From NCBI RefSeq assembly GCF_021389935.1, contig NZ_CP089979.1, positions 787,001-851,000 of the forward strand: a stretch of 64,000 nt of DNA, given 5' to 3'. The position numbers and the translations under genes were made by a program. Under the pieces are notes generated by a model. The model was given only the letters and a program-made list of their open reading frames with translations. It was not told where the DNA came from and searched no databases. Below are positions 33,467 through 42,500 of this stretch, one piece after another (positions within the stretch are counted from its first letter, which is position 1; each line of letters starts with the position of its first letter). Origin of the DNA: Fulvivirga ligni (lineage in GTDB: Bacteria; Bacteroidota; Bacteroidia; Cytophagales; Cyclobacteriaceae).

Positions 33467-33949
33467 TTAATTATCATCTTTAGCTAAAACATTATCCTTG
33501 ATATAGTCTTTAACTACTTCATTTTGATTAACTGGTTCACCTTCCCACTCCGTGGCACGGAAATCCCAAAGTACAGCGTTATCATGAAACTTTTCAATTT
33601 CAATAAATGGTAAAAACTTAGGAATTTCTGTTATCCAAAAATTACCTTCTCCACCAGCATAAGCGCCGACAGGTCTGAAGTAAGCATTAAAGATTCTTCC
33701 ATCAACCCTTTCGCTATAAAAACTTTCAACGCTAAAATTATTCCAGGCAAATGGGTTAACCAGATTGATAATAACCAAACCATAAACTACTAATGCATTT
33801 AAAACAGAGATTGAACGAATTGAAATTTTCACCCATTTAATCTCTATCCGCTTTTTAAAAGCAATATTTAAAGAAATTGAGGTGAAAAACACCATCAAAA
33901 GATATATCGAGGTAAAAGCTATAAGGATAGTCCGTTTTATTGGTTTCAT
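33467..33949 (-). CDS. Hypothetical membrane protein
   Basis: This 160-residue protein has two helices (IAFTSIYLLMVFFTSISLNI and LNALVVYGLVIINLVN) and a C-terminal ~95-residue outward domain. Landmarks are VESFYSERVDGRIFNAYFRPVGAYAGGEGNFWITEIPKFLPFIEIE. It is not recognised. It is the last gene of a short minus-strand run (33467 to 37134) of small unrelated genes. Confidence 0.6.
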   Translation of the reverse strand: MKPIKRTILIAFTSIYLLMVFFTSISLNIAFKKRIEIKWVKISIRSISVLNALVVYGLVIINLVNPFAWNNFSVESFYSERVDGRIFNAYFRPVGAYAGGEGNFWITEIPKFLPFIEIEKFHDNAVLWDFRATEWEGEPVNQNEVVKDYIKDNVLAKDDN

Positions 33950-33973
33950 CTGAGTTAATTTAATTTAAATAGT

Positions 33974-34642
33974 CTAGAATAACCTCTCTCTGATCCGACT
34001 TTCAGACAGTCTATCAAAATCAACTAAATTATTATTAATAACAAATTGATAGAGGTTCTTAAAAAGGTCTTGGCAGTGGATCAAATATGTTTCGTCTATT
34101 TCTTTTCTATCGTTGCTTTCTAAAAAATCAAGACTGCGCCTAACAAAGGCCATTGCCATCACATATTGTTTTCCCTGAGATAAAGCAATTACATGATTGA
34201 CATAAGTGGTAAATTCATATTGCAAAATATTCCTTTTAAAATATCTCAGAGGAACGGTGCTATTTATCTGTTCAATATGATGGTTCATATTGAGAGTTAG
34301 TGGAGACCAATCAAATATTAAGAAATGATCTAGAGGCTCTCCATCCATATCGGTCCACACCTCATAATAACCAACGGGCAGGTCATAATTTGATCGATCA
34401 ATCTTTGCGGAATAGATATCAATAATTGTTACAAGCTTACAATGATTCCCTTTATCAATACGGAATTCGAATCTACCAAACTCAAAAGTTAAATCTTCTT
34501 TATTATTACCTTCCAAAAAATCAATTCCTAACTCTTTGTCGGCCTCAATACTGGAATCTAGCACCTTAACAACCATAGCTAAAGCCTTCTCTTTGAGTGA
34601 ATACCTGGTCGCCAATTCAATGAGTTCTTCATGGATTTTCAT
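33974..34642 (-). CDS. Hypothetical soluble protein
   Basis: This 222-residue protein has no signal peptide or membrane helix. The N-terminal half is mixed alpha/beta with EFGRFEFRIDKGNHCKLVTIIDIY and YYEVWTDMDGEPLDHFLIFDW. The C-terminal half is helical and ends in a basic tail (RLSESRIRERLF). No family was recognised. The size and cytoplasmic character fit immunity-type or orphan proteins in this region. It lies 24 bases upstream of the membrane protein gene. Confidence 0.55.
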   Translation of the reverse strand: MKIHEELIELATRYSLKEKALAMVVKVLDSSIEADKELGIDFLEGNNKEDLTFEFGRFEFRIDKGNHCKLVTIIDIYSAKIDRSNYDLPVGYYEVWTDMDGEPLDHFLIFDWSPLTLNMNHHIEQINSTVPLRYFKRNILQYEFTTYVNHVIALSQGKQYVMAMAFVRRSLDFLESNDRKEIDETYLIHCQDLFKNLYQFVINNNLVDFDRLSESRIRERLF

Positions 34643-34673
34643 TCTCTTCTAATGCTTTTTATTTTTGAACACC

Positions 34674-34871
34674 TCATTTTAATTCCTCCCCAAATAATTC
34701 CGTACTATCCTTTACCAAACTATCTTTTTGCTGTTTTTCATATTGTTCCCTAAGATCTCTATCAGGCTCAGAAACCAGTTCTAGCCTATCATTTTTGGTG
34801 TCAGACTTTCCCTTTCCTCCATCACATGCTAATAGAATCAATAATGTGAATATGATTGTAGTAACTCGCAT
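34674..34871 (-). CDS. Tiny lipoprotein
   Basis: This 65-residue protein has a lipoprotein signal MRVTTIIFTLLILLAC, then a very charged 49-residue mature part (DGGKGKSDTKNDRLELVSEPDRDLREQYEKQQKDSLVKDS). Only the lipobox supports it; the mature part is low-complexity and helical. The short size makes the coding call moderate. Confidence 0.55.
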   Translation of the reverse strand: MRVTTIIFTLLILLACDGGKGKSDTKNDRLELVSEPDRDLREQYEKQQKDSLVKDSTELFGEELK

Positions 34872-34919
34872 AATAATATTGATTTAAGTGATGTATAACA
34901 TAAAGTATTACTGTCCACT

Positions 34920-35396
34920 TTACTCCTCCAGAATAAGCTTCCCTTCAGAATAAAAACCTTCTGCATCACATTGTATCATACCTTCACATTCACGCCTAAA
35001 AAAGTCCATTAACTCACCATTTATAGCATACCCATCATCATCATCAATATCTGAGGTTGGTAGCTGGTTGCATAAAATGAAACTGGTCTTGCTTAAATGC
35101 TTAAGAACTTTTTTCTTTTTAGAATCAAACCATCCTGGTTTACCAATTGCTTCTTTAAACTCCTCTATTTCTTCTTCAGCCAGTCCATCAGATGCTTCTA
35201 TCTCGTTTACTTCAACTAAAATGGGGAGTTTACCTTCTTTATAAAATAACTCAAAATGGGTCCAATCATCAGACATTAACTCTGGCTCTGACAAATTTGA
35301 ACTGGCATTGAAGCCATTTAATTTCAGGTTTTGTAGTATTTGACTTACTGTTGGTTTCTTTTTAGTAGTGCAAAACACTCTTGTATAATATCCCAT
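34920..35396 (-). CDS. Hypothetical soluble acidic protein
   Basis: This 158-residue protein has no signal peptide. Its start MGYYTRVFCTTKKKPTVSQIL and middle WTHFELFYKEGKLPILVEVNEIE suggest an alpha/beta fold. An acidic loop, DIDDDDG, lies at ~125. It is not recognised. The small, soluble, acidic character is like immunity proteins, but no toxin gene is adjacent. Confidence 0.55.
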   Translation of the reverse strand: MGYYTRVFCTTKKKPTVSQILQNLKLNGFNASSNLSEPELMSDDWTHFELFYKEGKLPILVEVNEIEASDGLAEEEIEEFKEAIGKPGWFDSKKKKVLKHLSKTSFILCNQLPTSDIDDDDGYAINGELMDFFRRECEGMIQCDAEGFYSEGKLILEE

Positions 35397-35491
35397 ACCT
35401 GATTTAATGATTAAAATAACAATTTATTGAATTAAGAATCTTAACACAAAATCAGGCCTGAAATCGCTTATCAATATTATGGACCGGATTA

Positions 35492-36289
35492 TTAGTTAAC
35501 CTCTCTCAAAGTCGGTTCCATCCGCACATTGATCACGTGGATATATTTGTCTTTCTCCTTTAAATCGGCCCAGGCTATTCTGAAAAGGTAGAAAACATGG
35601 TCCTGCTCGAAAAAATGGATGATGCGATTATCAGCAGAAAACAGGTTTTTAGAGCTCTCTCTACTATCAAAAATTACCTGATCACCATTTTTAATCATAT
35701 AAAAAGTGCCTTTGTAATAATCTGATACCAGAAATTGAAAAGGCCCAAGGAAGGAGCCACTTTGTAACCATTCTCCTTTTCTTTCCTTCGTCCATTTAAT
35801 GTAGGCATAGTTTTCAGTGGACGTGATTTCATTTTTGGCTGTTTTAAAGGAATTAAATAAACCGGTTTCACCTAAACTGATTTGACCGAGAATTTCGTCT
35901 TCACTGTTCTTTATGATCAAACCATTTTTCGTTCTCTGTCCATGCAGGTTCTTAAATGCGGAATATGAAGTATTTCCCAATTTCTGAGTCATCACTGTAT
36001 CTCCAGTTTTCACCGTCAGCTCCGGCTGGATTAAAATGCCGTTCTCATCAAAGGCTGTCCAATTAGTTGGACTCACCGTAATTTTAGGCTCTGATAAAGT
36101 TTTGCTCACCACCATTTCTTGCTTAAAAAGGATGATAATTACTCCCACCACTTCCAGAATCAGCGCAATGAATATACGTTTTCGGTAATAATCAGGAATT
36201 TTTATCCAACCCGGTATAGCTGCTATCCCAATAATGGCGGTAGCAAAGAAAATAACAAGAAAACCGTATTTGAGTATTTCGATGAACAT
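35492..36289 (-). CDS. Hypothetical membrane-anchored protein
   Basis: This 265-residue protein has two N-terminal helices (residues ~8-28 and ~38-56) and a ~205-residue beta-rich domain. That domain has repeating strands (GLIIKNSEDEILGQISLGETG; FLVSDYYKGTFYMIKNGDQVIFDS). It resembles LURP/scramblase-like or DUF beta domains but is not assignable. It lies 20 bases downstream of the 36310 gene on the same strand, so the two may be cotranscribed. Confidence 0.6.
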   Translation of the reverse strand: MFIEILKYGFLVIFFATAIIGIAAIPGWIKIPDYYRKRIFIALILEVVGVIIILFKQEMVVSKTLSEPKITVSPTNWTAFDENGILIQPELTVKTGDTVMTQKLGNTSYSAFKNLHGQRTKNGLIIKNSEDEILGQISLGETGLFNSFKTAKNEITSTENYAYIKWTKERKGEWLQSGSFLGPFQFLVSDYYKGTFYMIKNGDQVIFDSRESSKNLFSADNRIIHFFEQDHVFYLFRIAWADLKEKDKYIHVINVRMEPTLREVN

Positions 36290-36309
36290 AGATAATTGCT
36301 GAATACTTT

Positions 36310-37134
36310 TTAATTCAATTTCTCATATTCATAATCGAGCGTAAGATCTTCACCATGCATTAGACCTGACTCATGTATTAAGCTATTCTCATCGTCATAT
36401 TCCATCTTTTTGAATTGCAACAGCTTATCACTTAATGTTCTTACCTCTATACTTACATTGTTCCCATGATCATCATATCCATAGGTGATTTTATAGTGGT
36501 TGTTACTGTAAAAATCCTTTTTCAATTCAGAGATGAGTAGTCCATCTTTATATTCTGATTCTTCAGAAATAATGATCTGATCAGATTCACTTCTTTCCTG
36601 ATAAAGAGTGACGTAGCCTTCATCATTATAGACGGTTTTTCTGTTGCTTAACAGTTTATCATCAGCATCCAGCACTTGAATACCCTCAGTATTAGAGGCT
36701 TTATCAAAAGTCAAAATGTGCTTTTCATCAAGAACTCCATTGTTAAAAAACTCTCTGACTGACTGGATACCATCTTTACTTTCTGCCATTCTTGAAATTT
36801 CTTCGCCATACTGAATGCTTCTTTCTGTCTTTCCCCCATCAAAAATGTCGACCACATGTTCTTCGAACAGTTCGCCTGATATGAAATGCTTATTATTAAT
36901 GGCCGTGCCATCTTCATTATAAATCACTTCTGTTCTAGAGAGCTCAACACCATCCTGTTCTTCGACTTCCTTGATTATTTGACCCTTTTCATCATATTCC
37001 GTTGTAATATATGTTGGAGAATAATCTTCATAGTTGACAACAGATTGAACCAAGCCTTGATCATTTATAGTCTCTTCACGTATCAACTCCCTTTCATCAT
37101 CTCCATTAATCTGATATACCTTTACTTTTATCAT
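36310..37134 (-). CDS. Repeat-rich soluble protein (YD/MORN-like hairpin repeats)
   Basis: This 274-residue protein has no signal peptide. It is built of ~20-25-residue hairpin repeats such as TTEYDEKGQIIKEVEEQDGVELSRTEVIYNEDG, VYNDEGYVTLYQE and YGYDDHGNNVSIEVRTLSDKLLQFKKMEYDDEN. This is similar in spirit to YD/RHS repeats and to the YwqK-type antitoxin/MORN repeats. It could form a beta-helix or propeller scaffold. No enzyme motif is seen. It is the first gene of a minus-strand run; the upstream DNA is the 200-bp repeat array. Confidence 0.66.
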   Translation of the reverse strand: MIKVKVYQINGDDERELIREETINDQGLVQSVVNYEDYSPTYITTEYDEKGQIIKEVEEQDGVELSRTEVIYNEDGTAINNKHFISGELFEEHVVDIFDGGKTERSIQYGEEISRMAESKDGIQSVREFFNNGVLDEKHILTFDKASNTEGIQVLDADDKLLSNRKTVYNDEGYVTLYQERSESDQIIISEESEYKDGLLISELKKDFYSNNHYKITYGYDDHGNNVSIEVRTLSDKLLQFKKMEYDDENSLIHESGLMHGEDLTLDYEYEKLN

Positions 37135-37243
37135 TTATAGTTGAATAGTTAAATTTTAAGCACAAGTATATACATCTATTTTTGAATAAGTAATTGACTG
37201 CTAATAATTAACCTATTAAAAAGACGGAGGGCCTGTGCATATT

Positions 37244-37810
37244 GAATCAGAACCGTTTTCATAAAACCGGTCTAGTCATCGAGAGCCTCAGACTGACCTA
37301 AGGTGGTTGTACGTGAAAATATTATTAAAAACTGTTTCATTAAGCCAAACTAGTTACTCTAGCAAAGTCCCCCTGAGGCACTCGAAGGGTAGACTTTCTG
37401 CAAAGCCTTGAAGGCGCAACAAGTTTACAAGAGCAGAATTATCGAAATGAATCCGTTTACATAAAACCGGTCTTAGTCTTCGAGTGCCTCAGACTGACCT
37501 AGGTTCGTTTTACTTGAGAGCAATAATAAAAACTGTTACTTAAGCCAAACTAGTTACTCTAACAAAGTCACCCTGAGGTACTCGAAGAGTAGACTTTCTT
37601 TAGAACCTTGAGTACGCAAGAACTTTAAAAGAGCAGAATCATCGAAATGAAGCCATTGCCATAAAACCGGTCTTAGTCTTCGAGGGCCTCAGACTGACCT
37701 GGGATGGTTTTACTTGAAAGCATTATTAGAAACCGTTTCATTAAGCCAAACTAGTTGCACTTACAAAGTCACCCTGAGGTACTCGAAGGGTAGGCTTTCT
37801 GCAAAAGACT
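37244..37810. repeat. Tandem array of three ~200-bp imperfect repeats with long inverted arms
   Basis: The anchor ATAAAACCGGTCT recurs at 37261 (one base variant), 37461 and 37661, an exact 200-bp period. The third unit is shorter and runs into the next gene's 3' end. Each unit contains a 21-base left arm (CTTCGAGTGCCTCAGACTGAC in unit 2, 37478-37498) and a right arm (37567-37587). These are inverted and about 85% complementary, so a long hairpin could form. The arms resemble the REP-type sequence common in Bacteroidota intergenic regions. It fills the 683-bp gene-free stretch 37135-37817; no coding sequence is apparent. Confidence 0.9.
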
Positions 37811-37817
37811 GGAGAAC

Positions 37818-38336
37818 TTAAAATTTGAGTTTCCGCCGAATGCTTTTCCATAAGTCGGTTGGAAATTTATACTTTTCATCAATAGTTAGCTTGCTACTAA
37901 ATTGATAGCGTCGAATAAAATCTGCTCCATTTTCATATTCGGGTGGATCTACGTAGCTTATTACACCAATCTCCGAATGAAGCATATGTTTTATTTCCAG
38001 AAAGTATTTATGACAGATTTGCTTAGTTCCATTCAGCGTTAAACTCATTACCAATTTATCATCCGATAATATATTGGCTCCTACCATAATTTTATGCGGA
38101 TTATCATTGTCTTGATTCCAATAAAACGTTTGGCTTAGATTTTTATGATCAATGAAATAACGAATCATCTCATCCTCACTTTTAAATTGATAATTTAAAT
38201 TATCTGGAGGATTACAATAATCGAGGTTTATTTCCTTATGATTCGGAAGAAAGTGACATAATACCCTATCAATGATGTCTTTAGAACATTCATTAGCAAT
38301 TACGCTACAAACAACATCTCTGATATATTCTTCCAC
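37818..38336 (-). CDS. Hypothetical soluble protein
   Basis: This 172-residue protein starts with GTG at 38336 (MEEYIRDVVCSVIANEC). It has an alpha/beta pattern with FYWNQDNDNPHKIMVGANILSDDKLVMSLTLNG. No membrane segment is seen. It is not recognised. It resembles small immunity-type proteins in size and composition. It lies next to the tandem repeat array. Confidence 0.6.
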   Translation of the reverse strand: MEEYIRDVVCSVIANECSKDIIDRVLCHFLPNHKEINLDYCNPPDNLNYQFKSEDEMIRYFIDHKNLSQTFYWNQDNDNPHKIMVGANILSDDKLVMSLTLNGTKQICHKYFLEIKHMLHSEIGVISYVDPPEYENGADFIRRYQFSSKLTIDEKYKFPTDLWKSIRRKLKF

Positions 38337-38446
38337 TTTTAAATATTGGACTCTTATTTTTAAGAGTAAATTTCTTTTGCCATAAATAAAAACAGTCGAT
38401 ATAATCGGCTGTACAAATTCTGAGGTTGATAAAATAGCTCTTTTGA

Positions 38447-38758
38447 CTATACAAAAATCTGAACCAAGAAAACAAGGGCCAGTACGCCAAATATGATTCC
38501 CCAGTACTGAAGCTTAATCCAAAATAAAGAATGATTTGGTTTAAGGTTTATTTCCTGACCTGTAGCCTTGTCAATCACTATTTGACCTTCTTGTTCGTTC
38601 CATTTTTTTCCCATGAACCAACTGAATGCGCCTGCGGCAAGACATGCCACCACAAATGCATAATTGCTCAGATCTTTAGGTAAAATAGAAACGCAAAGAG
38701 CAAAGGAGAGAAATAAAATGAGCACTGAGAGGAAACCTCTGCCAGACCAAACTATCAT
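38447..38758 (-). CDS. Small membrane protein, unknown
   Basis: This 103-residue protein has three helices: GFLSVLILFLSFALCVSIL, YAFVVACLAAGAFSWFMG and LFWIKLQYWGIIFGVLALVFLVQIFV. A short soluble stretch, NEQEGQIVIDKATGQEINLKPNH, follows the second. No family is recognised. A start at 38758 is reasonable because there is no further in-frame start upstream of the hairpin-containing gap. Confidence 0.62.
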   Translation of the reverse strand: MIVWSGRGFLSVLILFLSFALCVSILPKDLSNYAFVVACLAAGAFSWFMGKKWNEQEGQIVIDKATGQEINLKPNHSLFWIKLQYWGIIFGVLALVFLVQIFV

Positions 38759-38853
38759 GTTAAAAAAGTTTTAATTAGTAATATATTTTGTTTTGACAAA
38801 AGACAACTATTATGTCTCGAACCTTCAATAATACTAATTAAAACTCTCTAAAC

Positions 38854-38881
38854 AAAAAAGCCGATCAATGACCGGCCTTTT
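38854..38881 (-). terminator. Terminator of the thioredoxin/ApbE/DUF4266/DUF3570/DsbD operon
   Basis: On the minus strand GCCGGT pairs with ATCGGC (one wobble) across CATTG and is followed by six T residues. It is just after the dsbD stop at 38884. Confidence 0.85.
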
Positions 38882-38883
38882 GA

Positions 38884-41028
38884 TTATTTATACATTTCAT
38901 TATACTTCCGTTTGCCGGTGTCTAGGAAATCTATGAAATTTTGAACATCCTTGTCGTAAGCTACCGGTTCTACTAACACTTTTTCATCTGCTCCGACTAG
39001 CACATAAAATGGTTGGGCGTTATTGTCAAGGTTAGTAATTTGTAAGTCGGCGTTTTGCTTACCAATGGTTTTCTTTACCTTATCATCGTATTTAGAAGTA
39101 TACCATTCTTCTTCTGGAAGTTCTGTTTTATCATCTACATATAAAGCTACTACCACGTAATCTTCCTTCAATCTTTTCAGCACTTCGGGGTCTGACCAAA
39201 CTACTGCTTCCATTTCACGACAGTTAGTACAGCCATGTCCCGTAAAATCTATAAAGAGCGGTTTATTCTGTGCTCTGGCACATGCCAAGGCCTGATCGTA
39301 ATCGAAATATCCACTTATTCCGTGGGGTAAGTGAAGAAAATCAGCATATTTAGGTTCTTCACAATTTTCAATTTCACTCTCTGTTTCCACCACTGTTGTT
39401 ACATTAAAATCATGAGTATGCATAGGTGGCAGATAACCAGCAAGGGCTTTCAAGGGAGCTCCCCACATCCCTGGTATCAGATAAATAACAAATGTGAAAG
39501 TGAGTATTGCTAGTATTAGACGTGGTACGGTAATTATTTCCAGCTTGCTGTCGTGAGGTAATCTGATTTTCCCTAATAGGTAAAATCCCATCATGGCTCC
39601 TACTACGATCCAGATAGCAATGTTAATTTCTCTATCCAAAATACCCCAGTGATAAGCCTGATCAGCGATGTTGAGGAATTTAAATGCCATGGCTAGTTCT
39701 ATAAAACCAAGGATGACCTTAACCGAGTTTAACCAACCCCCTGATTTTGGCAGGTTATTCATCAAACCTGGAAAAATTGCAAAAACCGTAAACGGAATAG
39801 CGAAAGCCAATGAAAAGGCAAACATTCCCAACACCGGCTTAAGCACCTCACCACCTGCAGAGCTTACCAATAAACTTCCTACTATGGGGCCTGTGCAAGA
39901 AAATGAAACCAGCACCAAGGTAAAGGCCATGAAAAACACGCCTACCATGCCGCCCTTATCTGCCTTCTGATCTACAGAATTAACAAAGGAATTAGGTAAG
40001 GTGATATCAAACAGACCGAAAAACGACAATGCAAATACGATGAAGATTGTAAAGAAAATTACATTTGGAAGCCAATCTGTCGCCAGACTATTAGCAGTTT
40101 CCGGCCCCATAATTGGTGCCAGTGCTGATCCTATTAGCGTATAAATTACAATGATTGATAAACCATAAATTAATGCTTTACCCACACCATGTTTTTTGCT
40201 AGTGAAGTAGCTCACCGTCATCGGAATCATAGGAAAAACACATGGAGTTAGTAGGGCAGTAAGACCGGCAACGAAAGCCACTATCATAAACCAAAGTAAG
40301 GACTGATCCTTTTTTGAGTTCATCTTCATGGTCTCATCCATTATGGGACCTGTATTTTTTGCCGGATCATATTTTGGCTGAACTGAGGTATTTTCCTTCG
40401 ATTGCTCATCTACCTCTGATGTGGCCGCTGCGCTATCTTTTGTTTCTGAAACCTTGGCCTTATCTTCCTGTGAAGGTGCCCCAGCTTCTTCGGCTTTAGT
40501 CGGCGCTACTTTTGGTTTTTCATCAACTGGTTTCGGAGTTATGCTTTCTATAGCTTCAGAAACCTTGAATTTAGAAAACTCAAAATCATAATCGAATGGA
40601 ATACATTGGCCACTGATATCCGAACAAACTTGAAATTCATAATTTCCAGTAACCTTTAAATCAGGTGATAATACTTTGATTTTTTGCCTAAACTCACCAT
40701 GCTTTTTGAATATCCTAACATTACATTCGAAGACATCATCAAATTTTTCAATGGGTTTAATCGCCTGGATATCACCAATTAATTCAAAACTCTCATTCCC
40801 ATTAAAATGAAAAGTAGTAACCATAGGACCACAATCAGGATCAAAATCTGATGAGTATAGGTACCACTCTGGATCTATGGTGGCCTCGAAAATTAATTCT
40901 ATTTCCTCTCCTACTTTTACCTCTTGCTTACTGGCAGATGTTTTCCAGGTAGAAGGTGTCTTTACCTGAGCCTGCACATGGAACAATAAAAAAAGCAGTG
41001 CTGCTATAAGAGTGGCGGTGCGCTTCAT
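38884..41028 (-). CDS. dsbD: Thiol:disulfide interchange protein DsbD
   Basis: This 714-residue protein has a signal peptide (MKRTATLIAALLFLLFHVQAQ). An N-terminal DsbD-alpha domain (~22-150) has YLYSSDFDPDCGPMVTTFHF and CSDISGQCIPFDYDF. A Pro/Glu/Lys-rich linker follows. The membrane electron-transfer core runs ~240-530 with LLTPCVFPMIPMTVSYF and FSCTGPIVGSLL, holding the redox Cys pair. A C-terminal thioredoxin domain has FTGHGCTNCREMEA (CxxC). It passes electrons from cytoplasmic thioredoxin to periplasmic thiols. It is the last gene of the operon after the ApbE, DUF4266 and DUF3570 genes, suggesting it supplies reductant to that system. Confidence 0.93.
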   Translation of the reverse strand: MKRTATLIAALLFLLFHVQAQVKTPSTWKTSASKQEVKVGEEIELIFEATIDPEWYLYSSDFDPDCGPMVTTFHFNGNESFELIGDIQAIKPIEKFDDVFECNVRIFKKHGEFRQKIKVLSPDLKVTGNYEFQVCSDISGQCIPFDYDFEFSKFKVSEAIESITPKPVDEKPKVAPTKAEEAGAPSQEDKAKVSETKDSAAATSEVDEQSKENTSVQPKYDPAKNTGPIMDETMKMNSKKDQSLLWFMIVAFVAGLTALLTPCVFPMIPMTVSYFTSKKHGVGKALIYGLSIIVIYTLIGSALAPIMGPETANSLATDWLPNVIFFTIFIVFALSFFGLFDITLPNSFVNSVDQKADKGGMVGVFFMAFTLVLVSFSCTGPIVGSLLVSSAGGEVLKPVLGMFAFSLAFAIPFTVFAIFPGLMNNLPKSGGWLNSVKVILGFIELAMAFKFLNIADQAYHWGILDREINIAIWIVVGAMMGFYLLGKIRLPHDSKLEIITVPRLILAILTFTFVIYLIPGMWGAPLKALAGYLPPMHTHDFNVTTVVETESEIENCEEPKYADFLHLPHGISGYFDYDQALACARAQNKPLFIDFTGHGCTNCREMEAVVWSDPEVLKRLKEDYVVVALYVDDKTELPEEEWYTSKYDDKVKKTIGKQNADLQITNLDNNAQPFYVLVGADEKVLVEPVAYDKDVQNFIDFLDTGKRKYNEMYK

Positions 41029-41046
41029 TTAAATTTCTAGTTTTCT

Positions 41047-42288
41047 TTAAAACACAAAAGTTAACTCAAAACTAACAGAATATGCGTCAAGATCGCCACC
41101 ACCGCCAGGATTATCACCTGTACGGGTATAATCCGCAAAGCGAACGTCTACACTTTTAAAAGTTGTGATGCGTTTTGTTTTGCTTGAAAATGGTCCTTTA
41201 AACCTGGCCAATCCATATAATGGTGAATATTTTAGTCCCAAACCCATGGCTGTACTTGTGAGTGCCGAAAGGTCATAATCAGAAGAATAATATTCCTCTG
41301 TTTCCTCATGCTGGCCAAATGGTGCAAAATATTTAGAAGCCGTTTGCTGGTGATATCTAAAGAAAGGATAAACAGTGAAGAAGCTGGTCACCTTCACCGG
41401 CACTTCCAGGTTTACAGTGTGAGCATCTATGTCAAAATCATCATGATAGTAGCGGTAATAGCCTCGAAGAATAATGAGGTCATTCAGATAATAATTAACG
41501 CGCAAGCCAATTGGAATTTTAGTTCTTGAATCTGGCAGCTTTTCAACCATTACTGTCTTTGAGTTTAAATCATTGATTCCATCATTGAAATAAACTCTAT
41601 GAAAAGGTGTAGACAAAAGCCCGGTCTGATAAACATATTCCAAAGACAAAGAGGCTTGTAATCGTTTAGTCAAAACCTGGGCAAGGTTGGCAGAAAAATT
41701 ATACGATTGTCTCTTATCAGTATCTACTAATTGTGTACCATCTCTCAACTCAGTGGGATAAATCAATTTCCATTTATCAATGTATGCTAACCCACTAATG
41801 TTGATCTCTGTGTTGCTGTTATTAAACTCCTTTGCCCAGCCAAAGCCAAAAGAGGAAGAAGTGTAGTCAAATTCAGTACTAAAACCTGCCTTAATGCTAT
41901 AAGTAGAATTGTTTGGCCTTTTTACGGAATAAGTAGCGTTAATATAGGAACGCGTATCAGCACTTGAAGCTGAAGAAACATTGGCTTTTCCTATCTGATC
42001 AGACGACGCTGATGAATAGTGGTCAAACCCAAAGTAAGCAGACAATGTTTTGGTGGTATCTAACGGAATGATAATCATTACTGCCGGTGCCACGTTCGTC
42101 AATTCTTCCGTACCCTTGCCTCCAGTAACTGCAGCATTATTTCCATCCTGCTCGTAGTAGTTAAACAAAAAGTTGACTTCCGTTTCGTTTAACTTCTTTC
42201 CTTCCTCACTTTGATCATCCTGAGCCAGTACTACTGATGAACATAGTAACAACCCAGCAAATAAACTTATTCTTAATTGCATCCGCAT
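41047..42288 (-). CDS. DUF3570 outer-membrane beta-barrel-like protein
   Basis: This 413-residue protein has a signal peptide (MRMQLRISLFAGLLLCSSVVLAQ) then alternating beta strands over its length: EVNFLFNYYEQDGNN, SAYFGFDHYSSASSDQ, INATYSVKRPNNSTYSIKAGFSTEFDY. It ends DLDAYSVSFELTFVF with the aromatic C-terminal residue typical of outer-membrane barrels. It matches the DUF3570 family, which is repeatedly linked to ApbE. It overlaps the DUF4266 gene by 16 bases, indicating translational coupling. It may be the outer-membrane partner or scaffold of the flavin/redox system. Confidence 0.86.
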   Translation of the reverse strand: MRMQLRISLFAGLLLCSSVVLAQDDQSEEGKKLNETEVNFLFNYYEQDGNNAAVTGGKGTEELTNVAPAVMIIIPLDTTKTLSAYFGFDHYSSASSDQIGKANVSSASSADTRSYINATYSVKRPNNSTYSIKAGFSTEFDYTSSSFGFGWAKEFNNSNTEINISGLAYIDKWKLIYPTELRDGTQLVDTDKRQSYNFSANLAQVLTKRLQASLSLEYVYQTGLLSTPFHRVYFNDGINDLNSKTVMVEKLPDSRTKIPIGLRVNYYLNDLIILRGYYRYYHDDFDIDAHTVNLEVPVKVTSFFTVYPFFRYHQQTASKYFAPFGQHEETEEYYSSDYDLSALTSTAMGLGLKYSPLYGLARFKGPFSSKTKRITTFKSVDVRFADYTRTGDNPGGGGDLDAYSVSFELTFVF

Positions 42289-42500
42289 CCTCCCCCTGTT
42301 TTACCACCATTGGCGCCGGAGGCTCCTTCGCGGTACGCTTCAAAATTGGTTTCAAAAACCTCAACCTTTCTGGCATTCAGCTCCATATTTTCATCATTGA
42401 GGTAAACTTTCTGATATGCAGCTACTGAAACACAACTCTGCGTAACTCCCCCAAGACCTATTATCATCAGGGCCGCTAACCATAATTTAGTTCTTTTCAT
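42273..42500 (-). CDS. DUF4266 lipoprotein with GGGCGCN tail
   Basis: This 75-residue protein has a lipoprotein signal ending CVS (LGGVTQSCVSVAAYQKVYLNDENMELN). The C-terminal half is ALREG-like, ending YREGASGANGGKTGGGCGCN. The conserved cysteine/glycine tail and SGAN segment are typical of DUF4266. It is coupled by overlap to the ApbE gene (14 bases) upstream and the DUF3570 gene (16 bases) downstream. It is a plausible target for covalent FMN from ApbE or for metal binding, but the residue is unproven. Confidence 0.85.
   Translation of the reverse strand: MKRTKLWLAALMIIGLGGVTQSCVSVAAYQKVYLNDENMELNARKVEVFETNFEAYREGASGANGGKTGGGCGCN

Noticed and set aside
37244-37810. Possible CRISPR array
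   Set aside because: Units are about 200 bp with no short conserved repeat plus unique spacers, only three copies and no cas genes; it is a tandem REP-like repeat.
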